64,000 bases of DNA from Cylindrotheca closterium (lineage: Eukaryota; Bacillariophyta; Bacillariophyceae; Bacillariales; Bacillariaceae): contig CAKOGP040001925.1 of assembly GCA_933822405.4 (NCBI GenBank), positions 50,726 through 114,725 on the forward strand, read 5' to 3'. Numbering within the stretch: position 1 is the stretch's first letter; each line of letters opens with the position of its first letter. The position numbers and the translations under genes were made by a program. This document shows, piece after piece, positions 50,727 to 61,689 of this stretch. The notes beneath the pieces were generated by a model that was given only the letters and a program-made list of their open reading frames with translations, had not been told where the DNA came from and ran no database searches.

Positions 50727-52661
50727 ATGGAGGATGCTTCAAAATCAAGGCTTTATGAGAATAATTGGAATACGACAATGAATTCTAGGTGGAACAGACT
50801 CCTGATATTTGTATTTTGCGTATTGATTCAGGCAGGAACTGCTTCAGGAGCTTCGCTAGTTGATACATTTGAATTGGTGGACTCCTCTGAAATTCAGCCT
50901 GTGAAGAGAATACTGTCGCCAAGTCGCAAGCGGCGGTTGGGAGGATACAGGCCTCCAGACGATAGCGATGTTCACTGTGACTTGTTATCCCCTTTTCTGC
51001 AGTCAATGTATCCACAGTGTGCAGATAGTGATGATGAAGAAGAGATGGACCCAGACGAACGCCCCGATGATACGGGTATTAGGAATAGCTTAATTCCGTA
51101 TGACCTTTCGGTGGGCATTAAGAATCGGGTTTTGAACTTGGAAGAAACCAGATACGTTCGGTATGTGGTAACGAAAGCCGTTTCTAAAGCCCTGTCGGAC
51201 AATTCTCCATTTTATATCCCAAAAGCAAAGAAAGGTGGCAATGGCAATGGTGGAAACAGCAGCAGCAGCAGCAGTAGCGATGATAATAGAGATGGCAATA
51301 GAGAAAGGCGGTTGGAAACAAAGGAGGAGACGAAGCTCCGTTTGCTAGCGGAAGAAATGATGTCATGGGGAGAGGACACAGACGACGAATTTGCTTGGGA
51401 TGAAGATTCGCGATATGAGCCAACAACAACAACTATGGCAGGCGAAGACTTACCATCGCCTATGAACACAATAGCACCAACTATCCCAAACAGGAATTCA
51501 AGCTGGGGTGGAAACTGGAGTGAAAATGGAACTGAAAGCTGGATTGGAAATGGAACTGAAAGCTGGATTGGAAATGGAACTGAAAGCTGGAGTGGAAATG
51601 GAACTGAAAGCTGGAGTGGAAACTGGAGTGGAAGTGGGAATAATAGTTGGAGCGGAGGAGAGCAGCCTCGGCCTGCTCTACCTGGAGTATCATCGTCACC
51701 ATATCCGGCACCGGAATCTGGTCCACCACCACCAGATGGAGGAGGCGGAGGTGGGAATGATCCTAGCATATGGCTTTGGCGTTTCTTTACTTCAGCGGAG
51801 ACTCCGATACACTCTCCGACAACCAATACTCAGGAAGATGTTATGTTGTACCCCATGAGGGTAGAATTTGTGGCTTGGTGGAGAAAGAGAAACAAGGCCA
51901 TTGTAAAACGGCGCGTATTATCTGAAGTTCGCAAGGTTTGCTTTGATGTTTGTAATCGCGTCATTCTGAATGGCGAGTTGTACGAAAATTTGGTCCATTC
52001 CATTGAGTGGTATCTCGATCACAACAGGATAAGTCCTCAAGAGGCGGAGATTGCAGCCTGGCTGCTGGAAGAAGGGAACATATTTTTCCTGGACCCAACC
52101 GAAGATAGGCTTCCAACCTATCTTTATCCATTGGAAACGGAATGGGGAAGACGGGAATCGGTGGGGGCGCTCCTCTTTTTCTTGACGCTGGTAGTTGCAT
52201 GGGGTCTGTTCTTCTTTTCGATCGCCAAGAAGACGGAGCAACCTGTGCCGGACGGTTCGCATCTGCTCACAGAAGATGGAGTGAGAAACTTATTGACGGT
52301 GGGATGGAAATATGAAAAGCAAAAAGACGGATCGCAACTCTTCCTCAAGGTCTATGATAAGGCCAACATGGGATACAGCGATAACGATTCCGTTATGATG
52401 GGTGGAGTTGAAAAGCTAGCGATTGCGGAAGATCAAGCGGCCCCTGCGGCTCTTACAGATTCCACCGATCCGACGGATCGAGATACTGCTACTGTGACGA
52501 ATCGCACGGTTGGGGGAGAGGGTGCTGGGAGTAGCGGGCAACACTTGTCTGCTACCTTCACCAACAACTCGTCACAGGAAAATTCGGATCGAGATGATGA
52601 CAACAACTCTGAAGACAAGCGAATGCCGAGTCTGAAGTCAAAGTCGTTCGACACTATATGA
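50727..52661 (+). CDS. Type I membrane protein with sequon repeat, paralogue A
   Basis: The protein has 644 residues. The signal peptide is internal (LLIFVFCVLIQAGTASG), so MNSRWNR at 50778 may be the true start, which would give 627 residues. The ectodomain has a conserved block (DLSVGIKNRVLNLEETRYVRYVVTKAVSKAL) shared with the next gene, a Ser run, then an Asn-Gly-Thr-Glu-Ser-Trp repeat (residues about 264-308) that creates a row of N-glycosylation sequons. A membrane helix (about 477-500) is followed by a conserved cytoplasmic motif (HLLTEDGVRNLLTVGWKYE, SQLFLKVYDKANMGYS, MMGGVEKL). The family is unknown to me. Confidence 0.8.
   Translation: MEDASKSRLYENNWNTTMNSRWNRLLIFVFCVLIQAGTASGASLVDTFELVDSSEIQPVKRILSPSRKRRLGGYRPPDDSDVHCDLLSPFLQSMYPQCADSDDEEEMDPDERPDDTGIRNSLIPYDLSVGIKNRVLNLEETRYVRYVVTKAVSKALSDNSPFYIPKAKKGGNGNGGNSSSSSSSDDNRDGNRERRLETKEETKLRLLAEEMMSWGEDTDDEFAWDEDSRYEPTTTTMAGEDLPSPMNTIAPTIPNRNSSWGGNWSENGTESWIGNGTESWIGNGTESWSGNGTESWSGNWSGSGNNSWSGGEQPRPALPGVSSSPYPAPESGPPPPDGGGGGGNDPSIWLWRFFTSAETPIHSPTTNTQEDVMLYPMRVEFVAWWRKRNKAIVKRRVLSEVRKVCFDVCNRVILNGELYENLVHSIEWYLDHNRISPQEAEIAAWLLEEGNIFFLDPTEDRLPTYLYPLETEWGRRESVGALLFFLTLVVAWGLFFFSIAKKTEQPVPDGSHLLTEDGVRNLLTVGWKYEKQKDGSQLFLKVYDKANMGYSDNDSVMMGGVEKLAIAEDQAAPAALTDSTDPTDRDTATVTNRTVGGEGAGSSGQHLSATFTNNSSQENSDRDDDNNSEDKRMPSLKSKSFDTI
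51500..51650 (+). repeat. In-frame 24-base minisatellite
   Basis: Units of about 24 bases with the core GGAACTGAAAGCTGGA repeat four times between about 51528 and 51615, encoding NGTESWIG or NGTESWSG. Flanking partial units extend it. The units differ by only a few bases. Confidence 0.85.
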
Positions 52662-52821
52662 TTTTAATGTTTTTATCAGTTTTGAATATAGAAAGAGTGC
52701 ACGTATGCACCGGGAACCCGGAGATTGGGGATCGTGCGAAAATGAGTTGAAATTTTCGATTTTACATATCTCTGTACCTACCGGTACCTATGCCACCGCC
52801 AGCATAAACCAATGCTAACAG

Positions 52822-54846
52822 ATGAGCCCATCACCAGTCGCCATGAAAACATTGGTATCAATACTTGTTTTATTTTCCCTTAGCGTATCCCTTTCCTTCG
52901 TGGTATTTGGAAGAAAAGATGAACCAGTGTCGTTAAAAGTTTTGTTTGGTGATGATGATGATGATTATGTCCTATTTTCAACACTAAGTTTCAATAATAT
53001 CCAGCGATTACTCAGTGATGAAAGCAATCGTGGTCAAGACGAAGACGAAGAGGATTGGTGGGATACAATTTGGGGTGACAATGATGATGACGACGATGAA
53101 GACGGAAGCGATAAAGATAATGAGAAAGACAAGAACAAAAACAATAACACGGCTAATTCTCCTTCACAGAACCGACCTAGCGACGACAACCTCTATGATT
53201 GCCAGAGTATGTTGAACTATCTGGATCATCTACCACCAGAATGCATACAATGGGACCACAACATACCTGTTATTGGCGCCCCCACATCAGATGAACCCGA
53301 TGATGTGAGGAACACCACCTTTGAGATGGATGATATCCTAGTTCCCATGAGCTTTCGAGTGGGAGTCCGAAAGAGATTGAACAATGGACAAGTTGATCGG
53401 CTCCGTAGAGCCGTAGCTATATCTGTCTCCCGTATCCTTCATCGCAAGTCACCCTTTCACGTCCCGGAGCCCATTCGGATTGATGCCTTTGACTCCTTCC
53501 TCGTGGATGAGGATGCTGATGATGAGCAGGGTACTACTAGTCCGAGTATTGCGGTAATGCCCGATGCTGCACCCAGCACTCAACCTCCAAGCGAAGAACC
53601 TAACGAAAGACTTCCCAATGGCAACCCATTCATTGATCTAAGCTCCATTAATCGAGCCGCATATTCCGACGTGATACCCGATGAAAGAAACAACAAGGCT
53701 CGAAGATCTGCACAGAAAAAGGGCAAGATTTGGCTCCATCACTACAGTACTGATTTGGTTGATACAGAAACCAAAAATGCGACTACCGGACGATGGTACT
53801 ATCCTATGGCAGTCAACTACGTCGTTTTCTGGGATGTCTTGTCGTATCTGATTGAAGACCCTCGGATCCTCGCGAATGTCACAAGAACCTGCTGGCACAT
53901 TGGCAACAGGACGCTTGCAAATGGCGAATTGGAAAGAATTCTTCTAGGGGAAGTCAAGAATGATACTCTCTTTGATTTCATTTACCCCATGTTTGCTGAT
54001 GATGATGACGAAGAAGACGAGGCTTGGACAGAGGAGGAGGAAGATGTCTTTGAATTGGATGGGCAAGACCAAGGTGACGAAATTCCAACTCCGAATGACT
54101 TGGGCGATGAAGAAATTATTTCGACGTTTCCCACTAGGCTATCATCGTCCAGTTGGGAAAGGCGAGAATACTTCGGACTATACATGATGCTCTTCACTCT
54201 GGTGTTTGCTATCGTCATGCGCTTTTGTGCTGCCAGAAACCAACGACATGACAGTAAAGCACAGCTGTCTCCGATCAGTGACTCACACGTCTTGACGGAA
54301 GAAGGTGTCAATGAAATCTTAAAGGCTGGATGGAAGTATCAGGAACACAGTACGGGAGATGACTCGCAACTGTTCCTTCATGTGTACGACAAATCAAGCG
54401 CTGGATACACGAAAGATAATTCAATGCTTATGGGTGGAGTCGAAAAGATGGAAATCGATGCGAACACGCCATATGCAAGTGTACCTCCGACTCTGAATAC
54501 CGCACCTACGGACCACGAGAGCAACAGCTCGGCCAACCGCGATTCTGAGCGCAAAACGATCAGTAGCAGGAACAGCGAGGAAAGCAATCGACAACAACCA
54601 CCATTGACGAATGCAACTTCTACCACATCGCAACTTGGCGACGGGAAGAGGCGCGAAAATAGGAGTAGACGCAAGAGCGAGCGTAATAGCAGAAGCAGCT
54701 CAAATGCAGCTAGAAAGAGTGCTTCTGTGCAGCCACCTTCTACCCGCCAACCTTCTACCAGCCAACCTGACTCTACAAACAACAGCGTCCACACTGATTT
54801 GGATGAGGTAGTTGGTGATCTCGCTGAGCAAGGCAAACTAAAGTAG
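52822..54846 (+). CDS. Type I membrane protein, paralogue B
   Basis: The protein has 674 residues. It has a signal peptide (about 10-30), an acidic Asp-rich segment (about 85-112), a conserved ectodomain block (VPMSFRVGVRKRLNNGQVDRLRRAVAISVSRIL), then a long linker and a membrane-proximal domain (YPMAVNYVVFWDVLSYLIED). The membrane helix is at about 449-471. The cytoplasmic part repeats the motif of the previous gene (SHVLTEEGVNEILKAGWKYQ, SQLFLHVYDKSSAGYT, LMGGVEKM) and ends in a long Ser/Arg/Asn-rich tail with QPSTRQPSTSQP. It lies 160 bases downstream of paralogue A on the same strand and lacks the sequon repeat. The role is unknown. Confidence 0.8.
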   Translation: MSPSPVAMKTLVSILVLFSLSVSLSFVVFGRKDEPVSLKVLFGDDDDDYVLFSTLSFNNIQRLLSDESNRGQDEDEEDWWDTIWGDNDDDDDEDGSDKDNEKDKNKNNNTANSPSQNRPSDDNLYDCQSMLNYLDHLPPECIQWDHNIPVIGAPTSDEPDDVRNTTFEMDDILVPMSFRVGVRKRLNNGQVDRLRRAVAISVSRILHRKSPFHVPEPIRIDAFDSFLVDEDADDEQGTTSPSIAVMPDAAPSTQPPSEEPNERLPNGNPFIDLSSINRAAYSDVIPDERNNKARRSAQKKGKIWLHHYSTDLVDTETKNATTGRWYYPMAVNYVVFWDVLSYLIEDPRILANVTRTCWHIGNRTLANGELERILLGEVKNDTLFDFIYPMFADDDDEEDEAWTEEEEDVFELDGQDQGDEIPTPNDLGDEEIISTFPTRLSSSSWERREYFGLYMMLFTLVFAIVMRFCAARNQRHDSKAQLSPISDSHVLTEEGVNEILKAGWKYQEHSTGDDSQLFLHVYDKSSAGYTKDNSMLMGGVEKMEIDANTPYASVPPTLNTAPTDHESNSSANRDSERKTISSRNSEESNRQQPPLTNATSTTSQLGDGKRRENRSRRKSERNSRSSSNAARKSASVQPPSTRQPSTSQPDSTNNSVHTDLDEVVGDLAEQGKLK

Positions 54847-55464
54847 TATCGGCAGAAAACATTCTCAGCATGATTGAAAAACGCAGCATCTAATCGTTCA
54901 CCAACGAGTCCTCCGCAGCCAGTGAAAGATGCAACATCAGAAAGACTACTTTCAAAACAAAGAAGAAGTAAAGGACGAAGGAAAAATGGGTTGCATCGGA
55001 AGGAATGATCTCGTTTGAAATCAAGCACGCATTATTTAGATTTGATGCTAAAAGTCGCGTCTGTGGAATGTCGAAAACGGCATAGCATGCAATCAGTATC
55101 ATAGCTTCTGCACGTGTTGCAATACGATCGTTATCTGAGCCCAGAGCAGCTGCCGGCAAATATCGCAATACTGGTCAATTCATCCGTATTCAGCATAGAA
55201 TGAAAGTAGACCAAATCAATTATAATGCTATTCCAAATTCCATTAACCCTGTTCCCTATTGTTATGCTTTGCTATGTTACATTTATTATGCGGAATCTAT
55301 TGGAAGTCAATATACGATTGCGAAACGGTGCCCTGAAATGGCTGCTACTACCTGTACCGGTACGATGTTTTCCGCATTTTACCCAAATAAGAGTAATATG
55401 TTTGTCAGAGTGCGAGTCTACCGGTATATTTTATGTTTTGCTCGTTTCCGTGCGAGTGAAGCTG
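54847..55464. other. Intergenic
   Basis: No supportable gene. TACCGGTA occurs at 55355-55362 and 55419-55426. Confidence 0.45.
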
Positions 55465-55494
55465 CACTGCTGACGAGAAGTTCGGGAACGAGGG
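55465..55494 (+). repeat. Left terminal inverted repeat
   Basis: This is the left 30-base arm of the candidate element, pairing with 58602-58631 except at two positions. Confidence 0.7.
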
Positions 55495-58400
55495 AGCATT
55501 TGAGGGAACAAGGGACGTTTCGTCCAGCATTCAACCGTTTTTTCCCTTGTTTTCTCCCTTATTCCCTTTTTGCCTTTAAAACTCCCTTTTTGCCTTGAAA
55601 ACTCCCTTTCTCCCTCGCTTCGAACCTCATTCCCTTGATTCTTCGCTTTTTGATCGACGTATTTTCCGCGAAAGTGATGCACATGAATAAATTGACATCG
55701 TGAAGAGGTCTTGCGAGCTCCGAATGTCTCCACCGATATCCATTGCGCAGACGTATTTATTTGATGTCTCCGTTTGAAAAGTGGAAATGGTAAGCTTGAG
55801 GCCAATGAACTCATCATCCACTGCTAGAAATTCCCTCGAACCCCTGACATTGTCTATATTATAGTCATATATATTTTGTGTATACGAAGCGACATGGAGG
55901 AATTTGCCCTATTTGCCTCTGAAATCACTGCTGAAGTACCTCCAAAAGGTCTGAAAACTACTTTTGGAGAGGTTTCGGGACGTCTACGAAGTCCCAAGGC
56001 AACATAGAGCTCGAATTTTCTGCGGAAGTTACTTCTCTTGTTATACGAAAGGCAATGATACCATTTTATGTGTTTTTATATGGGTTTCTACAGGACGATT
56101 TTCAACGGAGACCATTGAGTTGCAAATTCGTCGGTGACAATGAAATTGCACGGTCTGGACCCCATGAGCGGAGAAAGTGGAATTAGAGGTTGTGGCAAGC
56201 ATAATTGATACCTGCGTTACGTCGGGAGTGGCGGTATTTATGTTGAATAATGTTTGCTGGGCCGCAATCACACAATAATCCACCATGATTGGTTCTGTTT
56301 GTTGCTTAGACTGGACGGATAGGTGTCAAGAAGACGTATTTGACGAATGCGACTCATATCTACCGTCACCATCAAGACCAAGATCTACGCAAATGTATAT
56401 TTTTGGGATCTCAACTACCAAAATTGACGATTTGGAGCACATCAAGGTGCCATGGTGCGATTGTTCCCCACGTTTGGACAAGCCAGTGTGAACGCCCAGA
56501 GAAGTAAAAACCTCCGAACATGCTGTGGCAAGCGTAATTGATAGATAGACTATGGCTGGAGTGGCGATTCATACTTCCAATCGCCTCAATTACACTACAA
56601 TCTACCCTGTTTCGTTCGACTGGTTCTGTCAGGTTGCAAAAACTGGTCGGCAGAAAGTCAAGAGGGCCAATGCCTCACATTCAACATGTGTTGGAAAGCT
56701 CGGCAGTGATCCTACCTACTCGGAGATCCAATCGGATGTGTTTTGTTTGGGTTACTTGCTGAGATATTGGAATTCCAGTGTTTGGTGCTGTCTGTTCCCC
56801 TTTCAGCATGAGGGTCGGTGTGGCCGCCCTGGAGACAGCCAACTATTCAACAATACACCAGAGCCTCCCTTGGATGCCTAATACTCAAATTTTCTGGGAC
56901 CCAGGCAGTGGTTCCGCCTAGATTAAGAATCATGCCGCCCAAATGGGGTCAGAAATCATGGAAATCTTGTCCAAAAAGCCACTTAGTGGTGGTGTGGGCC
57001 GAATTTCCTAAAAATGACTTGTTCTAACACATATTTGTCGTCCATGGGTATGTATGAGAAGATCGGTGGCTTTGGAGTGGACGCTTTTTAGGTAAAAATG
57101 ATTGAATAGCACTCACACTGCATTGAGGATCAATCCAGGTTCATTAAAGAGAGTGGCTGGAATCCTTCCCAGTAGCCGAGTCGATACCCTGACACGATGG
57201 CACCAAGTTCAAAGTTGTCAAAATACATATAGTAATCGAATTTGGGCGGTGGTTTGGAGGGCTCTGGCAAAAAAAAAAGATTCTAGGCCAGCATAATTTT
57301 TTCTTCCTTTCCTACTCCTCAATTGACTTTGTGGAATTCCTTAATATTATCGATTCTACTGAAAGAACTTTGATTCAGAGTATGCACAGATCTATTAAAG
57401 ATACATAATAAAAATATCGCCCGGAAATTTATCACAAATTGTAATGGGAACAAGGTCATATGGTGCAAGAGACGAGGCCTGTTACCTCTTAGTTTCTTCC
57501 ACAGGAATACAATCTAATCAAATCACAGGAGTCAATTTTTAAATCCGACTCAATCGAATGTTAACGGTTCGATTTGAAATGTATGTGCATGGGCTATGAT
57601 ATGGGCAGGCTTGCGTGCAATCGTACTGCAAAAATGGGTACGTACAAATGTACCGTAGGCACCAGGTACCTGGTACCAGTAGTCCTTCATCACATCTTGA
57701 AAACACTCTTATTATTTGAGTTTGGGTTGTCTTCGATGTTTGACGCTTGAAGGATCAGACCAGGACGATGTCTGGGACATGAGACGGTAAGTCAAGGATG
57801 CTTGTGGTGACTTAAATCCTGGATTGCACTAACCGCAATCATTTCACATTACTGCACAGGTACAATATAGGATGCCAGTTATTTTTAGATTTGTTTCGAG
57901 CTGTCGTCATTGGCCAGAGAAATAGAGGGAAATCCAAGTGACCAGCTGTCAAACCAGACTGGAGTCAAAAAGTGTGATTGCACACGAAGAGCTTCAGACC
58001 TGTGATCAAACAAGACTACGTGTGATCAAACAAGACTATGTGATTGTGATTGATGAACACAAGCGCAACTGAACACTTTACTGGCGGCGCAAGCATGAAT
58101 GGAAACCAGGCATTCAAGGCGAAACATACACACAGTGTGATGATCTGCTGTTGAACTGAAATGAGATGTGTACTACTAGTAACAGCGAATGTAAATTAAT
58201 TTTCCTTTATCATTGTTGTAATATTGCACGCACTACATAGCAAAAGGTTTGAATTCAAATGGAACCGTAGAAATAGGATGGCCAGTGCTTCTTAGTTGCG
58301 GACTATATGAGAACCGTTAAACTGGAAGGTGGTTAACAAGGGAGGACGGGAACATGGTGGTAAACGAGGGAACGAGGGATTGCTAAAATGAATATGAGAT

Positions 58401-58601
58401 GAGGGAACGAGGGAGTGTTCGAGGGAGGGCTCCCTTGTTTGCGCCAGGGCTCCCTTGTTTGCGCCAGGATTGGTACCGATTACCCTCGTTTATCCACTCG
58501 TTCCCTCGTTTTCGACCTTTTTCGCGCAGATTGTGCGCATCGTTTGGTTTCGTTTCGTAAAAAGGGAGCGAGGGTGCGCCTTGTTTCTTCCCTTGTTTCC
58601 G

Positions 58602-58631
58602 CCCTCGCTCCCGAACTTCTCGTCACCAGTG
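58602..58631 (-). repeat. Right terminal inverted repeat
   Basis: This is the right 30-base arm of the candidate element; its reverse complement begins CACTGGTGACGAGAAGTTCG. Confidence 0.7.
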
Positions 58632-59115
58632 TGGTTGACCGCAAGACAACGGCTAGACCCAAGACGGTTGCAAGTAGGTGATTAAAAAGATTCAGATGAT
58701 TCGTCGCCAGCGCAGCATGCACAGTAGTTCGATGTGGTCCGGTTATTCTAAATGTTCGATAGTGTTCGTCTGCCATTCGAGCAGATGCATTCTGTCGTCA
58801 CACGTACACAGTTTATTTGATTTATATATTTTTTATCAGAAACACGATTATGAGCATCTACTCCAATTTATTATATTTCATAGATATGATAATACATGAA
58901 CACAAAAAAGGATTTATATGAAATACCGCCGCGATCGTGCTCCATTCATCGCTGATATATATTCTCACCTCACTGGTATTTTTGTATTTTTTCTGCCCAA
59001 CGACCGTTGACACCCACGTGGTCGTAAAATTACGATCACCAGAGCTCCTTCTCTTCCACTCCCCCTGTTGCACCAAGTCCACCTGTTGCACCAGGTCTCC
59101 CTGTGTTGATCCAAT
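58632..59115. other. Intergenic
   Basis: This is the upstream region of the Lys-rich gene. A TATA-like run (TTTGATTTATATATTTTTTATC) is at about 58817. No gene seen. Confidence 0.4.
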
Positions 59116-61689
59116 ATGAGCTCGAAAGGAAACGGCTCAACATTCCTCCAAAAAATGTCCTCGAAAGTAAAAGGAAAGCCCAAATCAGGTGCATCACTCG
59201 TGCATGACACGGGTGAGGCTTCTTCGATGAGCGGACATGATTCCGGCCCGTCGCTTTCAATAAGCAGTAGCAAGCACTCGCTCCCTGAGAACGAAAGGGG
59301 AGCACAGAACAAGGCTAGTGCTTCGATGAAGAAACTTCGCAAGCCATTCGGCATTGGCAATACGAAGCTAAGCAACAAAAGTGATGAGGGCAATAGTGGT
59401 GAAGCGGGATTGCCGGTTGAGCAGAATCAGACTGCTGAAGTACCACTCGGAACCAGGGTGAAGAAACGTAGAAAAAAGAAACCAAAGTCATCTTCTTCAT
59501 TGGATGCTGCCTCCATGAACAGCTCGTTGAACAACTCACTTCATAGCAGTCCAGAACTAACCGAACCATCATCAACAAGGCCGAAACGAAGAAAGAAGAA
59601 AAAAAAGAGTCTCTCTCTGGATGCAACTGGCTACGTTGATAACCTTGGAGGAGCTATGAAGAAAAAGAAGAAAAAGAAGTTTATAGATACTTCTGACCTG
59701 GGAAAGACCGACGGAGTGGAGGATGCGGAAGCTGGAAACCTGGATCAAGCCATGGGCGTCTCTGAACAAAAGAAACTCAAAAGAAAGAAGAAGAAAGTGA
59801 AGTCTTTAGATACTTCTGAATCGGTCGAGACTGATGGATTGGACGATGTGAAAGATGGAAATCTTGATCAAGCGGTGGGAGTCACTGAAAAAAAGAAAAT
59901 CAAAAGAAAAAAGAAAAAAATGATGTCTATAGATGCTTCTGATCCGAGAGAGACTGATGGATTGGAGGATGTGGAAGCCCGAAACCCTGATCAAGTGGAG
60001 GAGGCCGGTGGACAAGCAATATTCAAAAAGAAGAAGAGAAAGAAGAAGACAATTGATACTTCGAGCCCCGAAGGCGCAGAAAAAAAGAAACCTAGTGAAT
60101 TCGCCGCGGAAGAAAATATAGCTCTCAACGCAGAAAGCATCAGCATTACCGAGACGAAGCACAGTTCTTCCGCGAAACTAGAAACCAATGCAAAGGAAGC
60201 TGAAACTATTGTTGAAAGCGCCAGTGGTACGTTGCCTGCAGAAGCAGAACAGCGGCATCTTCATCCACAGGAGGAAGGCCCAAGTTCACCAAAGGAAGAA
60301 AGTCCCGAAAGACCGGAAAATGAAGATAAAGAGTCAGGTGTGCTGAATCGTGAAGCGCCACTTAATGACCAAGACACCGACTCCGCAACAGCAGCGCCAT
60401 CTTCTAATGCGGCAGAACAACACGACAAATCGCAATTCCAAGGTGTCACAATCGTGAAGGAACCTGAACGCGATGGTGAATCTTCCCCGGCCGTGGGGGA
60501 AGGCGAAAACGGCAGACAAGCAAACTTTCAGACTGAACTTGTTCCTACAAAGGAAGAATATGACGAGGAAAGCGACATCGTTGTCCACCATTCGAATGCC
60601 AGTAAAGCTTTGAAGACCGAGAAAAATGCCGTCACATCAAGGTTGTTTTCCCAAGAGTCGGATTTTTCCGGATCAGATAGTTCGGAATCCGGTAATGCCA
60701 GCCAGTTCGACTCTGCTGACCACCCACAATCAAACATCCGGACTGGGCTTGTTCCCACAAATGAAGAACTTGGGGAGGAAAGTGGCATTGTTCTTCACAA
60801 TGTGAAAGCCGGTAAAGCCTTGAAGACCGACAAAAATGCTTTATTTTACAACGACTCGGATGATTCTGGATCTGACAATTCGGAATCCGATGTTGACACT
60901 GAAAACGACTCTGGGGACCATTTACCACACATTCAGCCCGCGCTTGTGCCCACAACTAAAAGCCGTGGTAAGGAAAGTGACATTGTTCTTCACAATGTGG
61001 AAGCTAGCAAAGCTTTGAAGAAAGAGAAAAACTCGGTCGCATCAACTTTCTTTTACAAAGAGTCGGATGATTCCGGATCGGACAACTCGGAATCTCCGAA
61101 CGACAGAGATCTTTATTCTGCTAACCACCCTGGGGAAGACTGTGCCAACGACGACATTACATCCTCTGGGGAGGCCGTTCTTGGCACTGATGATAATGCT
61201 GCTTTAGACACTGTCATCGTTGAAGACAAAGGCTCATCTGCAGCCTTGCGAAAACAAGTGGAACAATTACATGAGCAACTTGAAGAAAAACAGCGTGAGA
61301 TCCGAATGCTTGAAGAATTGGTGGCCTCCCATGAGTCCAATGCGATCGAGCAAGACGATCAAATTGCTGTTCACAAGGGAATGATTGACGATTTTCAAGA
61401 AGATTATGATATGGTTCTGGGAAAGTATAACGAACAAGTCGAACAGAATGCACTGCAGACAGGTCTCATCGGAAGAATGAAACATGCGGAGCTTGAGTAC
61501 GTGAGGGCAATCAACGAGAAAACGAATCGCATCCAAGTGTTGGAGGAACAACTATCAATACTCCAAAAGGCAGAGAATATCCAGTTACTGCCAGCTCTAG
61601 AGGCTGAAAATGAAAGGCTTCGGAGAATGATAAGCTTACAGAAACAGGGGTTGGTTCAAGCGCTTAGGCAAAGCCCATTAAGCTTTTAA
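59116..61689 (+). CDS. Lys-rich repeat protein with C-terminal coiled coil, first paralogue
   Basis: The protein has 857 residues. A short conserved start (MSSKGN ... GHDSGPSLSISSSKHSLPENERG ... KKLRKPFGIG) is shared with the next gene. Poly-Lys/Arg clusters follow (KKRRKKKPK, KRRKKKKKSLS), within four units of about 41 residues having the core DTSD..ETDGLEDVE..N.DQ. A second set of about 60-residue repeats has LVPT.EE..EESDIVLHN.. A.KALKT.KN and SDDSGSDNSES (three copies). The last 145 residues (about 712-850) are a long coiled coil (QVEQLHEQLEEKQREIRMLE). No signal or membrane segment; the basic clusters suggest a nucleus or nucleic-acid location. The function is unknown. Confidence 0.82.
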   Translation: MSSKGNGSTFLQKMSSKVKGKPKSGASLVHDTGEASSMSGHDSGPSLSISSSKHSLPENERGAQNKASASMKKLRKPFGIGNTKLSNKSDEGNSGEAGLPVEQNQTAEVPLGTRVKKRRKKKPKSSSSLDAASMNSSLNNSLHSSPELTEPSSTRPKRRKKKKKSLSLDATGYVDNLGGAMKKKKKKKFIDTSDLGKTDGVEDAEAGNLDQAMGVSEQKKLKRKKKKVKSLDTSESVETDGLDDVKDGNLDQAVGVTEKKKIKRKKKKMMSIDASDPRETDGLEDVEARNPDQVEEAGGQAIFKKKKRKKKTIDTSSPEGAEKKKPSEFAAEENIALNAESISITETKHSSSAKLETNAKEAETIVESASGTLPAEAEQRHLHPQEEGPSSPKEESPERPENEDKESGVLNREAPLNDQDTDSATAAPSSNAAEQHDKSQFQGVTIVKEPERDGESSPAVGEGENGRQANFQTELVPTKEEYDEESDIVVHHSNASKALKTEKNAVTSRLFSQESDFSGSDSSESGNASQFDSADHPQSNIRTGLVPTNEELGEESGIVLHNVKAGKALKTDKNALFYNDSDDSGSDNSESDVDTENDSGDHLPHIQPALVPTTKSRGKESDIVLHNVEASKALKKEKNSVASTFFYKESDDSGSDNSESPNDRDLYSANHPGEDCANDDITSSGEAVLGTDDNAALDTVIVEDKGSSAALRKQVEQLHEQLEEKQREIRMLEELVASHESNAIEQDDQIAVHKGMIDDFQEDYDMVLGKYNEQVEQNALQTGLIGRMKHAELEYVRAINEKTNRIQVLEEQLSILQKAENIQLLPALEAENERLRRMISLQKQGLVQALRQSPLSF

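Larger units (their letters stand above)
55465..58631. mobile_element. Candidate DNA transposon with 30-base terminal inverted repeats
   Basis: CACTGCTGACGAGAAGTTCG (start of the left end, 55465-55494) matches the reverse complement of 58602-58631 at 28 of 30 positions. The ends start with CACTG, as in CACTA/EnSpm-type elements. Both ends carry many subterminal GAGGGAACGAGGGA units and their complements (left about 55482-55620, right about 58338-58630), the usual layout of transposase-binding arrays. The interior (3.1 kb) has no recognisable transposase, so it would be non-autonomous or decayed. I see no convincing 3-base target duplication (CTG left, TGG right). Two independent fold-back elements are the alternative. 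Confidence 0.5.

Noticed and set aside
54890..55168. A 92-residue minus-strand frame with a hydrophobic stretch
   Set aside because: It has no domain, no clear promoter context and average composition for random frames in this AT-rich spacer.
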